DNA of 64,000 bases from Chryseobacterium camelliae (GTDB lineage Bacteria > Bacteroidota > Bacteroidia > Flavobacteriales > Weeksellaceae), in the NCBI RefSeq assembly GCF_002770595.1, contig NZ_CP022986.1, forward strand, positions 1,612,001-1,676,000. Direction: 5' to 3'. The translations under genes and the position numbers were made by a program. The stretch's first letter is position 1. Each line of letters begins with the position of its first letter. The notes below the pieces were generated by a model, which worked only from the letters and a program-made list of their open reading frames with translations, searched no databases and had not been told where the DNA came from. This document shows, in pieces, positions 34,992 to 45,100 of the stretch.

Positions 34992-36062
34992 ATGGAAAAG
35001 GTACAAAAAGATCATTCACTTTCGGTTATAAGCTACCAGGCGGTATTCTGGACGGCTCTTTTCCTGTTCGGACTTGCCCAGGCCTACAGCCATAACGATG
35101 ATGAAAATTTAAAGGAAATCATCATTTATAACCTGTGTCATCTGCTGTTTCAGATCATCACGGCCAATATCATATACTATTTTCTTATCCCTGGCTTTTT
35201 CGACCGTAAACGATACGCATTGTTTACCATTAGTACAACCATGGCCATTTACCTATTCTCTGTCCTCAACCGCATGTTCATCGTTTATGCTGCCGAACCT
35301 TTTTTCTCATCCGAGCCTCAGGACAGTCTGAGAATGATTCTGACTGATTTCAATTACCTGTTGACTCATTATGCTTTGCCGATGATCACCGCATCATTTA
35401 TTTTCATCTGTTTCATGCATATCCTGCGATACAAAAATGAAAAACAGGACCGCATCCGGCTGCAGAAAGAAAAAACGGAACTTGAGCTCAAAGTGCTGAA
35501 ATCGAGCCTGAATCCACACTTTCTGTTCAACACCCTGAATAATATCTATTCCCTTTCTATTAATCATCCTGAAGAGACCCCTGAATCAATTGCAGGTCTT
35601 GCCGATATTTTTGACTATGTGATTTACAAAGGACCGCAAAAAATGATCTGGATTACGGATGAACTGGCAGTCATTGACCGTTATATGGAACTGGAGAAGC
35701 TCCGGTACGGCAACAATCTTCACATTGAAAAGTCTGTTGATATCACCACTGAAAACATGATCCCTCCTCTCCTATACCTTTCGCTGGTTGAAAATGCATT
35801 CAAACATGGTGGTAACGCAAATGGCGGCCTTACTATCTCGCTGAAGCTGCAGGCAGATGAGATGAAATCTGTATTCAGGATTCAAAACAGCTGTTTCGGA
35901 GAAAAACGGGATACGGAAGCGGGAATCGGGCTGAAAAATATGGAAGAGCAGCTGAAGCTGTATTATCAGGATCATTTTGAACTTAACATCCATGCAGACG
36001 AAGAGCGTTTCAGTGTGGAAATAATAACCCCTGCGAAATATGATTACATGCATCATCGTTGA
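34992..36062 (+). CDS. LytS/YehU-type sensor histidine kinase
   Basis: About 356 residues from the ATG at 34992 (MEKVQKDH). An alternative frame start 19 codons upstream has no support. Four membrane helices cover about residues 20-150. The His_kinase core follows: SSLNPHFLFNTLNNIYSL with phospho-His, then LEKLRYGNNLHIE and the ATPase motifs PPLLYLSLVENAFKHGG and GIGLKNMEEQL. Its stop lies 23 bp inside the regulator gene, so the two are translationally coupled. The signal sensed is unknown. Confidence 0.9.
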   Translation: MEKVQKDHSLSVISYQAVFWTALFLFGLAQAYSHNDDENLKEIIIYNLCHLLFQIITANIIYYFLIPGFFDRKRYALFTISTTMAIYLFSVLNRMFIVYAAEPFFSSEPQDSLRMILTDFNYLLTHYALPMITASFIFICFMHILRYKNEKQDRIRLQKEKTELELKVLKSSLNPHFLFNTLNNIYSLSINHPEETPESIAGLADIFDYVIYKGPQKMIWITDELAVIDRYMELEKLRYGNNLHIEKSVDITTENMIPPLLYLSLVENAFKHGGNANGGLTISLKLQADEMKSVFRIQNSCFGEKRDTEAGIGLKNMEEQLKLYYQDHFELNIHADEERFSVEIITPAKYDYMHHR

Positions 36063-36729
36063 TGACGAGCCGCTGGCTATCGAGCTATTGGAAAGCCATC
36101 TGAAAAAAATTGATACGCTCCAGCTGGTCGGGAAAGCCAGGAATGCCATAGAAGCGCGTGCAATTCTCCGGGAACAGCCTGTAGACCTTATATTCCTGGA
36201 TATCCAGATGCCTCATTTAAGCGGGATCGACCTGATGAAATCGCTGGCTGTGAAACCGAAGGTAATTTTCACCACTGCTTTCAGGGAATTTGCTGTTGAA
36301 GGTTTCGAGCTTGAAGCCGTAGATTATATTCTTAAACCGATTACTTTTGAACGGTTTTTCAGGGCTGTTGACAAAGTAGTAAGAAATACCACCATTGAAA
36401 AGCCTGAAAGTGCGATCATGATCAGATCTGAGGGAATTAACAGAAAGATCAGAACGGATGATATTATATTCATTGAAAGCCAGGGTAATGATGTAAAATT
36501 ATACCTGACCCATACAGCTTACCTGACTAAAAATACAATTACGGATTTGGCAGAACGGCTTTCTGTCGAAGGTTTTATAAGGATCCACCGTTCGTTCCTG
36601 TTTAACCCGAGGTATGTTACCGGCTATACCAATGCTGACATTGTTATGGGTAATTATACGATCCCTGTAGGAAGGAATTACAGAGCAGAATTTAACGCAT
36701 TTGTTGACACTTATTCTAAAACAAAATAA
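36040..36729 (+). CDS. LytTR-family response regulator
   Basis: 229 residues. The receiver domain has IIVDDEP, phospho-acceptor Asp in LIFLDIQMPHLSG and Lys in DYILKPI. The C-terminal LytTR DNA-binding domain shows IRTDDIIFIESQGNDVKLYL and FIRIHRSFLFNPRYV. It overlaps the kinase gene, giving a standard Bacteroidota LytS/LytTR pair. Target genes are not evident in the window, and no repeated LytTR box was recognised. Confidence 0.93.
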   Translation: MITCIIVDDEPLAIELLESHLKKIDTLQLVGKARNAIEARAILREQPVDLIFLDIQMPHLSGIDLMKSLAVKPKVIFTTAFREFAVEGFELEAVDYILKPITFERFFRAVDKVVRNTTIEKPESAIMIRSEGINRKIRTDDIIFIESQGNDVKLYLTHTAYLTKNTITDLAERLSVEGFIRIHRSFLFNPRYVTGYTNADIVMGNYTIPVGRNYRAEFNAFVDTYSKTK

Positions 36730-36792
36730 AAAATAGCGTTGAAAACGATATGCCTGAGGATTTTCCGGTAACGGAATTCTACGATCTGATCG

Positions 36793-37329
36793 TTATCTTT
36801 TTAATTTCCAGAAACGGTAATAGTCCTTCAGTTCCCGGAACGAATTTAAATACAGCAACCGGACGTTGCTGCTTGTTATCAGCTCTCTGTATTTCCCTCG
36901 ATTTTTAGGCGCCCTGAACATGATATACCGGATCAGCGACCAGCTGAACTGCCGGGTTGCCCCTTCAAGGTTTCCCGGCCGCGAATGAGAATTTTTCAAT
37001 GAACGTATAATATACCGTACTACAGAACCGGTCACTTTAAAATCCAGCCATATAACCGCTGTGGCAGCAGCCAAACGCTCCTGCATCAAAAAACTGTAAT
37101 TTCCTTCCATGATCCATGCATCATTTTCTGACAGAAACCGGTTATGATCTTTCCTGAACAGATCCCGGTCCCTGGGCTTCCAATCCGTTCCCGGCAGATG
37201 CGCCAGCTGATCGAGATGGCAGACCTCAATCTGTAATTTTTCTCCCAGTGCTCTTGCCAGGGTAGATTTTCCCCCTGAACTGGGCCCGATAATACAGATT
37301 CTTGTTCCTAAATGCTCTAACGGTATCAT
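36793..37329 (-). CDS. P-loop nucleotide kinase-like protein (adenylate-kinase/FlaR type)
   Basis: 178 residues. The Walker A is GPSSGGKSTLARALGEKL at about residues 15-32, followed by EVCHLDQLAHLPGTDW and WIMEGNY, typical of small P-loop kinases called 'DNA topology modulation protein' or adenylate-kinase-like. The lid region is basic (RYIIRSLKNSHSRPG). The substrate is unknown. It is transcribed away from the SDR gene. A TATCTTTG -7 (minus strand, 37381-37388) and a large dyad lie upstream. Confidence 0.8.
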   Translation of the reverse strand: MIPLEHLGTRICIIGPSSGGKSTLARALGEKLQIEVCHLDQLAHLPGTDWKPRDRDLFRKDHNRFLSENDAWIMEGNYSFLMQERLAAATAVIWLDFKVTGSVVRYIIRSLKNSHSRPGNLEGATRQFSWSLIRYIMFRAPKNRGKYRELITSSNVRLLYLNSFRELKDYYRFWKLKR

Positions 37330-37653
37330 TTAAATAGGTTTCAGATAAGATAAATAAGCTGATCATACATATATCTTGTGCAAAGATACCTAAGTTATGC
37401 TAGGCCGATATTGCATTTAAATCAAAATTTAAATGCAATAATGTTGATTTACTCACTACAAAAGCTTTCATTCAACTGAACATATCTTCATTTTTTCAAC
37501 ATCAATGTAATTATTTTACCTCTTACATCATAAAACAGAATCTGATGCTAAAACTACTTTAAATTGATGCAAATCATACATTGGAATGCTGCTTGCTACT
37601 ATCTTCGGGGTTATTATTACCAAACAACACCAAACACCAAATTATTTATACAT
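37330..37653. other. Divergent intergenic region with a 12-bp-arm dyad
   Basis: No gene. It holds CAAAGATA (37381-37388), a minus-strand -7 for the kinase gene, and the perfect dyad ATTGCATTTAAA / TTTAAATGCAAT at 37410-37439. The plus-strand SDR promoter must also lie here, but no good TAnnTTTG was found for it. Confidence 0.5.
37410..37439. promoter_or_regulatory. Candidate operator dyad between divergent genes
   Basis: Perfect 12-bp inverted repeat with a 6-bp spacer, about 22 bp upstream of the -7 element of the minus-strand kinase gene and thus around its -33 region. No T-run follows in either direction, so it is more likely a protein-binding site than a terminator. Confidence 0.5.
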
Positions 37654-38658
37654 ATGGAAAAGCAGATTACCAGAAGAAATGCCATTGGCAAATTAGCCAC
37701 TACCCTGGCCTTTGCAGCAGTTGCTCCGGCAGCGATGGCCCAATCGAGTAAAACCACCCCTAAAAACGGTTCAGGACCGGGACTTACCGATCCTACCACC
37801 AAATATCCGAGACCCCCGTTTAAGAAGCAGCCTCAGCCGTTTCCGGGCCTCGGGAGCAAAATGACGCCTGTGCCCGATCACGGTGAAGAAAGCTATGTAG
37901 GTTCAGGAAGGCTTATGGGAAGGAAAGCCCTGGTTACCGGAGGCGACTCAGGAATCGGAAGAGCTGCCGCCATAGCATATGCCCGCGAAGGCGCCGATGT
38001 TGCGATCAACTATCTTCCGGAAGAAGAATCCGATGCAAGAGAAGTGATTGCATTAATTCAGAAAGCCGGACGTAAGGCGGTTGCAATACCTGGAGACATC
38101 CGTAATGAAGCTTTCTGCGCACAGCTGATTGCCCAGACTGTTCAACAGCTCGGAGGACTTGATATCCTTGTTAACAACGCGGGTTACCAGCAAAGCCATG
38201 ATTCGATTCTTGACATCAGCACTGAGGAATTCGACAGGACCATTAAGACAAATATTTATGCTCCATTCTGGATTACCAAAGCTGCGTTACCTCATCTGAA
38301 ACCGGGTTCTTGCATCATCGGGACTTCGTCTGTCCAGGCGTATGACCCGTCAGAAAACCTCTACGATTATGCACAAACCAAAGCAGCAACCACCAGCTAC
38401 GTAAAGTCTCTGGCCAAGCAGCTCGGACCAAAAGGTATCCGTGTCAACGGTGTAGCACCCGGACCGGTATGGACTCCGCTTCAGGTCTGCGGCGGTCAAA
38501 CCCAGGACAATGTACAGGTTTTCGGGAAAGACACTCCTCTCGGCAGACCCGGACAGCCTGCTGAATTAGCCTCTATATTTGTCCAGCTTGCTGCTTCGGA
38601 TGCGAGTTATGCTACGGGACAGGTGTATGGCGCTGCGGGGGGAAGTGGGCAGCCTTAG
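37654..38658 (+). CDS. Short-chain dehydrogenase/reductase with Tat-like leader
   Basis: 334 residues from the ATG at 37654. The longer frame upstream is unlikely. The leader reads ITRRNAIGKLATTLAFAAVA and ends AMAQ, resembling a twin-arginine signal, which is unusual for a cytoplasmic-type SDR but seen in the YghA/general-stress-39 subgroup. The SDR core has the NADP site VTGGDSGIGRAAAIAYAREG, NNAG, catalytic Ser in GTSSVQAY, and YAQTKAA (YxxxK). The substrate is unknown, with sugar or aldehyde reduction likely by family. A terminator follows. Confidence 0.88.
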   Translation: MEKQITRRNAIGKLATTLAFAAVAPAAMAQSSKTTPKNGSGPGLTDPTTKYPRPPFKKQPQPFPGLGSKMTPVPDHGEESYVGSGRLMGRKALVTGGDSGIGRAAAIAYAREGADVAINYLPEEESDAREVIALIQKAGRKAVAIPGDIRNEAFCAQLIAQTVQQLGGLDILVNNAGYQQSHDSILDISTEEFDRTIKTNIYAPFWITKAALPHLKPGSCIIGTSSVQAYDPSENLYDYAQTKAATTSYVKSLAKQLGPKGIRVNGVAPGPVWTPLQVCGGQTQDNVQVFGKDTPLGRPGQPAELASIFVQLAASDASYATGQVYGAAGGSGQP

Positions 38659-38675
38659 TGGTGAGTAATATACAT

Positions 38676-38706
38676 AAACAGGCGACTATAAAAGTCGCCT
38701 GTTTAT
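38676..38706 (+). terminator. Terminator after the SDR gene
   Basis: AAACAGGCGACT / AGTCGCCTGTTT stem with a short A-rich loop and T-rich tail. Confidence 0.85.
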
Positions 38707-38880
38707 TTGTTTTATAAATAAATAAAATATTATCAATTTACTTATATATCAAAAATATTATTATTTGAGTATCACTAAATTGCTAGTTATCAATACAGTT
38801 TACCAAAATACATTCAAATCGTAATAAACGTTTCTAAGTGAATTTTAGAAATTATTATTTTAAAAGTCATGCAAAAATTA

Positions 38881-39141
38881 TTATCGATTTCTATTATTTT
38901 TAAATAACATACTTAACAACCAATATAAAATGCTTACCAAAAAAGATATTCCTAAAATAAGTATCCACCAGTATGGTAAAACCCAAAAAACAAAATACTT
39001 TATGGAATTAATTATATAAGATAGAAAGTTTTTAGATATATAAACCTTCTGAAATGCACTATCAGTGAGTCCCAAAAAATATGCAATTACTGACAGTGTT
39101 ATAATGCTTATGATGAATATTTTAAGAACATTATTTTTCAT
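38881..39141 (-). CDS. Small membrane protein, candidate immunity protein for the RHS toxin
   Basis: 86 residues from the ATG at 39141 (MKNNVLKIF), only 5 bp after the RHS stop codon. Two to three membrane helices: IFIISIITLSVIAYFLGL, then IKYFVFWVLPYWWILILGIS with FLVSILYWLLSML, ending in a basic tail. No homology is recognised. In polymorphic toxin loci the gene directly after the toxin C-terminus normally encodes its immunity factor, and membrane immunity proteins usually oppose toxins acting in the envelope or crossing it. Its very low GC matches the toxin tip. Role inferred from position only. Confidence 0.6.
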   Translation of the reverse strand: MKNNVLKIFIISIITLSVIAYFLGLTDSAFQKVYISKNFLSYIINSIKYFVFWVLPYWWILILGISFLVSILYWLLSMLFKNNRNR

Positions 39142-39146
39142 ATAAT

Positions 39147-42100
39147 TTATTTTGCAGCTTTTCCTGATTGAACACTTCCATCTTGAGGATTTAATTTTTG
39201 AAATTGTGAATTCCACTGATTTAGAGTATAATTTTTCCCTCTATAATTAACTCCCTTAAATGTGTCATTTGAGTTTAATAAGACTTTGAATTTAAAACTA
39301 GACATGGGTCTATAATTATCTCCTGCCAATGAAGTAAATGGAGAACCATCTGCACCAGATACGCCTAAAAATATAGAATTTCCATTTAAATCTGTAATAA
39401 ACGTTTCATTTGAGGGGAATTTATCTCCAAATACCTGTCCTTCAATATCAAAACTTTGCCCTTTAACAATTTTTGAAACATTGAAACTTACACTTGCATC
39501 AATATCTGGAGATACAAGTCCCCATAGCAATGCTTTATTTTTTCCAAACATATGCACATAAAATGATTGTTTGTTTCCACTATAAGCATTACTTCCTTCA
39601 ACATTTGTAGGCGATGTAGCACTGCTAAATTTGGTTCCCAGCCAATCTGAATGAGTTGTATGAGGAGTAATGGTCATATTTTTATTATCCAAATTAACCT
39701 TAGCAGTTGCAGCAATTCTGTATGTATTGGATAGGTTTGTTGAAAATTTTCTATTATCACCATCTCCTTCAAACCCACCTCCAAATGTATTAAATGGAGC
39801 AAAACTTCTGGTTTGCATGAAAAATGTTTGCTTCCCATTTGGATCAATATATTTAATAGGATTTTGATATGTATAAATATAAGGATTAAGATTTCCACAA
39901 TAAAATACCCCGCCATTATGTTGACCATCCCCATAAAACTGCGTTTCCATTACAGGGTTATACACCGCTAGCGGATCCACCGCATACCAGATACTCAACC
40001 TCGGATTATAATACCTCGCGCCATAGTAATACAGCCCTGTCTCCATATCGAGTTCTTTGGCATTAAACTTATAAGGATTGTCATAAGCTCCGGTCATCTG
40101 CTCCGCCATAGTTTCTCCGAATGGTAAATTTAAGAAAAACTGGGTGGTTTCTGCATTGGAATTGGTAACATAGGTTGCGGTACCCAGATGGTCTCCGTGG
40201 AGATAATACACGTCCGACTGTGAACCCGGACCTTTTGCCAGTTCTAACGCTACCTGACTGCTATCCAATCCTGCTTTCTTAAGATAGGATTTAAAATCTG
40301 TCTCCGGATTTACCTGTTCTTTATCTTTATCCTGCTGAGTGCGGTAAGGTGTTGCCCCCATCACAAAAATACTGGTCCCGTTCATTACCCTGCTGGCTAC
40401 CCGTTGTTCACCTGCATAATAATGCTTGGTATACCGGTCATCTGAAGTTACAGAGATGTAAGCATTAGGATAAAGTTTATACGCATCAACAGCAAGCCCT
40501 GAACTGATCAGCGATCCGTTTTGATAAAGGTCAGATTTTTCTTTCAGGTTGTACTTGATAATCCTGTCGCTTTTATCATCATAGGTATGGTACTGGAACA
40601 CACCCTGCTCCGGAGCATAATACGCCTTCAGCCTATCCTGTTCATCCCAGAACATGGTGTTACCACCTTCGGTTTTAGTATTGTGAAACACAGGATTTCC
40701 GTTGAAATCATACGTAAAAGCTTCTGAACTCCCGTTCTGCTGATTGGTAACTGTTTCCACCATATGCGTTCCTTTGATATACTGATATGAATGATCATAC
40801 GTATTGGAAGCATTGTTCATCCCATCCTGATAATGGCTCTGACGTTTGGATAAAATCCCACCTGACAGGTTATAGTCTAATCTCAAACCGAAATCGGACT
40901 GGCTAACTGAATAGGGAGAACCATCCTTTTCACCAAATGTACCTTCAGCCCTGTTAAGCCTATTGAGTTGATCGTACGAATACCGGTGACTGTATAAACC
41001 ACCCATTTCATTTGGTGACTTTGGCGCTTTATTATAAATATCAGTGATATTTCCTACAAAATCATATTGGTATCCATTAGCTAGAAGATCATTTCCTGCA
41101 TTATTCTTTAATATATGGGAATCAAGTCTTCTGTTCGTCGGCAGGTACTGGAATTCAGATCGGGTATCATTTCCGAAATCTATGGACAGGCGCTGGCCGT
41201 AATGATCATAGGTTATATTTTTGACATATTCATAACCACCGGCATTGAAGAATTTTCTGAGATTCCCTCCAAGATCGTATTCATAGCTTACATTTTCTCC
41301 GTCAGGATACATAATATTCCTGATACGGCTCCAGCTGTCATAAGTATACTGCGTTACAAAGCCCATTGCCGGCGCGTTATACGGATATACGGATCTGTTT
41401 TCTTCAACCACTTCGCCCAGTCTTCCATATTTGAACTGTGTGTCTCCGGAACTGTCATACTTTCTTATGACTCTTGCCGTACCATTTCCTGTACCCGCAG
41501 CACCGTATACATACTTTACGTTAGAAGGGTTTCCACTGCCGTTGGCAAGATCGGGGTACCGTATGGATGCAAGCCTGTTGTAGGAATAATTGTATTTAAC
41601 ATAGGGTGTTGAAATAGAAGGGTCCCCCAGGAGATTCGACGTAAAATATCGGATTAAGTTACTCGCTTTATCATATTCAAGCCTCGTTGCTCCATGATCC
41701 GGATGGATATTCCTTGTTCTCCTTCCTGCTAAATCATATTCATAATTAATTTGAATACTCTGTGGATCTATTACTCCCGTAAGCTGTCCCAACAGGTCAT
41801 ATCTGTAGAAAGTATCCTGTGCCTGGGCATTCAGATAATTAGTATTCTGTACTGTTTGTCCTTCAGCATTCTTATACGTCTCGGATTTAAGCTGAACGAG
41901 AGAGTTCTGCATTTCCTTTACTGTGGTTTTCAGTAAAGACCCTATCATCCCGTACTCAAAGTCTATAGCATGATTGTCTTCATCGATCTGCTGAACAGCC
42001 CTGTTCCTCACATCATACACGGTAGAAGTATAATATCCCGCAACGCCTGTGTTGAATTTAATATTATAGTTAGTACCACTGCTGATTGCTGAAGGGTCCT

Positions 42101-45100
42101 TACCTTCATATGTAGGGTGATACTGCTTCACAGCCCTTCCATACAGGTCGTACAAAGTAGTTCCTGAAATGCTCATCCTTTCTTCCGCATCAACTTCTAT
42201 ATCCTTTTTAGACTGCACTACCCTTCCCAGACCGTCTGCAATATTTATTGTTTCAATAGGGTTTTGCGGATGCTGCGGATCATAATTTCTTGTGATGGCG
42301 CCAAACAGATATCTTTGGGTATTATTGGCTGCGCTGAAAGGAGACATGAAATACTCATAATTTACAGTATAAGGAAGTCCGTCCGCGGCCTCATTAGGAG
42401 CCAGGATCGAGGTAATTCTTCCTCTTGTATCATACTGATACGTCATGATGTTACCTGTAATATCTTTAGACTGTGTCAGTACATCAAACCAAGGATCATA
42501 GATTGAACTGGATTTCACATTAAAACTGTCCGTTACCTGAACAACATATTTATTCTGTGTAGCATCATACTGATAGGTCAGCACATAGTTCTGATTATTT
42601 TCATTCGGAGGATAGGTAACCTGAGCAATATTGCCATATGCATCATATTTTATCTTGGTATCCGCATTTTCGCCTGCATTAAGTTTTACGGTGACCCTTT
42701 CAATATTCCCCGTATTGGCGTCAGCCTGTGTTTCCCTGTGCCTTAGCAATATAGTTCCGGAGGTTCCGTTGTATACATCGATCGACTTGGGTACATCAAT
42801 AATATTATTTAATAAGGTAGTATGATACGTAATTTTAGTATTATAAGCGGTGGACGGACTCTGATATATATATCCCGTAACCTGGCCTTTGGCATTATAA
42901 GCCATTCTTGTTGTGGTGAGGATACTGCCTCCGTTTTCGTATACCCAGTTTTTAGAAGTGTCCAGTAAGACCGTTGCCATTTTCCGGCCCTCTTTTCCTC
43001 CGGTATCAAATGAATCGGTGATAGGAGAAGTCTGGGTGATATCAATCTGAGTATTGTTATTTTTAAACTTGTAGAATTTATAGGTATCTTCCTTCATGGA
43101 CAGCAAACTGGATGTCCCTCCGAAAATTTCGGTTTTTCTTAATATACCATTGGAAAAATAACTGTTGTTATAGAAAGTTTGCTTTGAAGACCGGTACACA
43201 TTATTGCTTCCATCTATTTCCTTCGTCGTTACCGTATCAAATCCAAAGTAATCTCTTTCTCTTCTGTCATATCTAGATGTTCCGTATTCAAACTGCGTTT
43301 GCATGTCCTTACCCGGTGTAGACACAAGATAGTTTCCGGAATTTACATCAGGATTAATCACCGTAACTTTACTCATCACCATTTTTCCATGGGGATTGCT
43401 GTAATTTGCTTTTTTGAATTCATAATCAATCATGAATTTGTTCAGCGGCATACGGTTATAAATACTGGTTGCACTTTTCAGCTTATTGGTTTTTCCGATA
43501 TTGGAATAGTTAACCGTTAAACCGTCTGCTTTGGAAATTACAAGATCGGCAAATCCGTCACCATTCATATCTTTGAATGTCTTATCCACTTCTGAAATAG
43601 AGATACCGGCATTGGTGCTGACATCGAATCCTATTTTAAAATAAATCAGCGGAAGAATGATAAAAGGTGGAATGAATAACCATACAATAGGTATATTTTT
43701 ATAAAAATGTACACCCAGGTTAGCAGATCCGTTGTATGTTTTAGACTCATTGTTGAAATCTACTCCTCCTCCGTTTTTAGAGAGGGTAACCTCCTGTGAA
43801 AATTTATTTCCCAGATTATATCTTACTCTGGTTGAATTGCTTCCTATAATTAGTACATCCAGCAACCCATCTCCGTTGATATCTTCAAATGTAGTATTGG
43901 ATGATCCGAAAGAGGCTGAAGCACTGGCTCCCACACTTACCGGGAAGCTTGATACGGATGAGGTATCAAACCCTATGGATGCTGATCCAACCGGATGGGA
44001 GGCAAAAGTGCTGAAGTTAGCGAAGGTCTCTGCATTGGCACTGATTCCATTACCGGTATTCAGGAAATATTTCATGTTGGAATCTGCTGCAGTAATACGG
44101 TCTGCAAGGCCATCCCCATTAAGATCCATCCAATAAGCCTCATTGGCATCTTTGGCATCATAACTTGCCGTAACACCTGTAGACCATGGTGAAGAAACAT
44201 CTGTAGTCGCAGTTCCCGGCACATTGATGACAATACCTGAAAATCCCGTCACTCCGGGAATATTCATAATTCCGCCCCTGTACATGGCTCCCACAGTTTT
44301 ATGGCTTACCGGAGAGTACTGTGCAGAAACGCTGTTCTGATAGCTCTTGGTATTGGTTAGGTATCCATTAACATAAGAATTAACAAGTCCTCCGAGTCCT
44401 CCCGTAGAGTTGGTTACCTGCATTTTGTCTGTATACACTATATCAGGATAACCGTCGCCGTTCATATCCATATAGTCCTGAAGGTCTACACTTCCCATTC
44501 CAACCAGTTTGGATTTGGAATTGCTTACGGTAACAAATAAACTTCCGCTTAGGGTTGAAGTAAGAGATTTGCTGTAATGCTTCTTGTTGATCGCATACAT
44601 TTTGGTATCAACATTCCCCTGAACCACTGTATCCGAAAGATCGGGGTCTACGGTCTGAGGATTGTAGAAATCACTTACAGTTTCATCATCCTTAAAGGAA
44701 TCTGCCATAGAATACTGTTCCGGCCCGTAACCTACCCATTTCTCCACATTGCCTACCTTAATAGGATCCATGGATTTTATCGGCTGCATCTGTACTGTGT
44801 TTGAAGACTGGTAGAAATTACTGTTATTAATCTGATCCGCCATACACTGGGCCACCACATTCTGATAGTCGGCAGTATTGGTAGGAATATTATTGCATGT
44901 GGAATAATTGAGATTAACGGGCAGGTTAACTTCTGAAAATTTATCAATATTGATCAATCTTCCGTAATTATCATAAGGGGTGTTCAGATTGTAGTTGTAA
45001 CCATCTTCTCCTTCTTTTACCTGAATAACATCCGCACCTTCATTATACAGGAACTGCGTCCAGTTGTTGTAAAACTGGCCTACCTGATTTAATGATGTAG

